Source: Pirellulaceae bacterium (GTDB lineage Bacteria > Planctomycetota > Planctomycetia > Pirellulales > Pirellulaceae). From it: a DNA stretch of 6,795 nucleotides. The notes below the pieces were generated by a model. It saw only the letters and a list, made by a program, of their open reading frames with translations, was not told the DNA's origin and searched no databases. Numbering within the stretch: the stretch's first letter is position 1; each line of letters begins with the position of its first letter. The stretch spans positions 1-6,795 of the forward strand of contig JASLRF010000050.1 of assembly GCA_030744095.1 (NCBI GenBank). Direction: 5' to 3'. The position numbers and the translations under genes are program-made. Of the stretch, positions 6,669 to 6,795 are shown in pieces.

Positions 6669-6795
6669 GAGTTTCCAGCTAGTTTGGGAGCTTGACCAAT
6701 TCCAAGTAGTTCGATTCCGAACCAAGGCGAAGTGCGGACGTTCGAGCCACGCCACAGACTTAGGTTTAACGCCATCTGTTTTCTTCCAGTCGTCG

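Noticed and set aside
6709..6722. GTTCG-ATTC-CGAAC hairpin, considered as a tRNA T-arm
   Set aside because: No acceptor stem, anticodon arm or other tRNA landmark surrounds it; a 5-bp hairpin is expected by chance.

Overview
This window is most consistent with a member of the Planctomycetota (Pirellulaceae-like) or a close relative. The basis is moderately GC-rich DNA, weak or absent Shine-Dalgarno sites before some genes, and long glycosidase-like proteins of a 'propeller plus C-terminal sandwich' type that I associate with that phylum. This placement is an inference; there is no rRNA or other marker gene here. I see no defence system, CRISPR array, transposase, tRNA or rRNA gene.

Layout. 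The left edge holds the last 21 codons of a gene whose tail resembles the C-terminus of planctomycete TPR proteins (1-67, +). After a short spacer with a hairpin comes an 873-residue two-part protein (207-2828, +): an N-terminal six-repeat sialidase-like beta-propeller, then a GH43/GH32-type five-bladed propeller module with a C-terminal beta-sandwich. It has no recognisable signal peptide. After 118 bases comes a shorter relative (2947-4488, +, 513 residues). It carries the same propeller-plus-sandwich module behind a clear signal peptide. These two genes are probably ancient tandem paralogues that act on related glycans.

The 170 bases between 4488 and 4659 separate two convergent transcription units. 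They contain a striking nested palindrome: 17 perfectly paired bases per arm, each arm itself a small inverted repeat. It looks like a REP-type element or a bidirectional stem block.

On the minus strand a two-gene operon runs leftward from about 6656. A 167-residue, four-helix membrane protein (6153-6656) is followed after 6 bases by a 495-residue sodium:solute symporter (4659-6146) of the PutP/PanF superfamily. The small protein occupies the place that small accessory subunits (YhdT/DUF997, DUF4212, DUF485 types) occupy next to other symporters, so it is a candidate partner of a kind I do not recognise.

How it may work together. The two hydrolase-like proteins could release sugars or acids from polysaccharide, one outside the cytoplasm and one apparently inside it. 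The sodium-coupled carrier could import a product. The units are convergent rather than co-transcribed, so this link is only suggestive. Catalytic activity, glycan substrate and transported solute cannot be read from the sequence alone.
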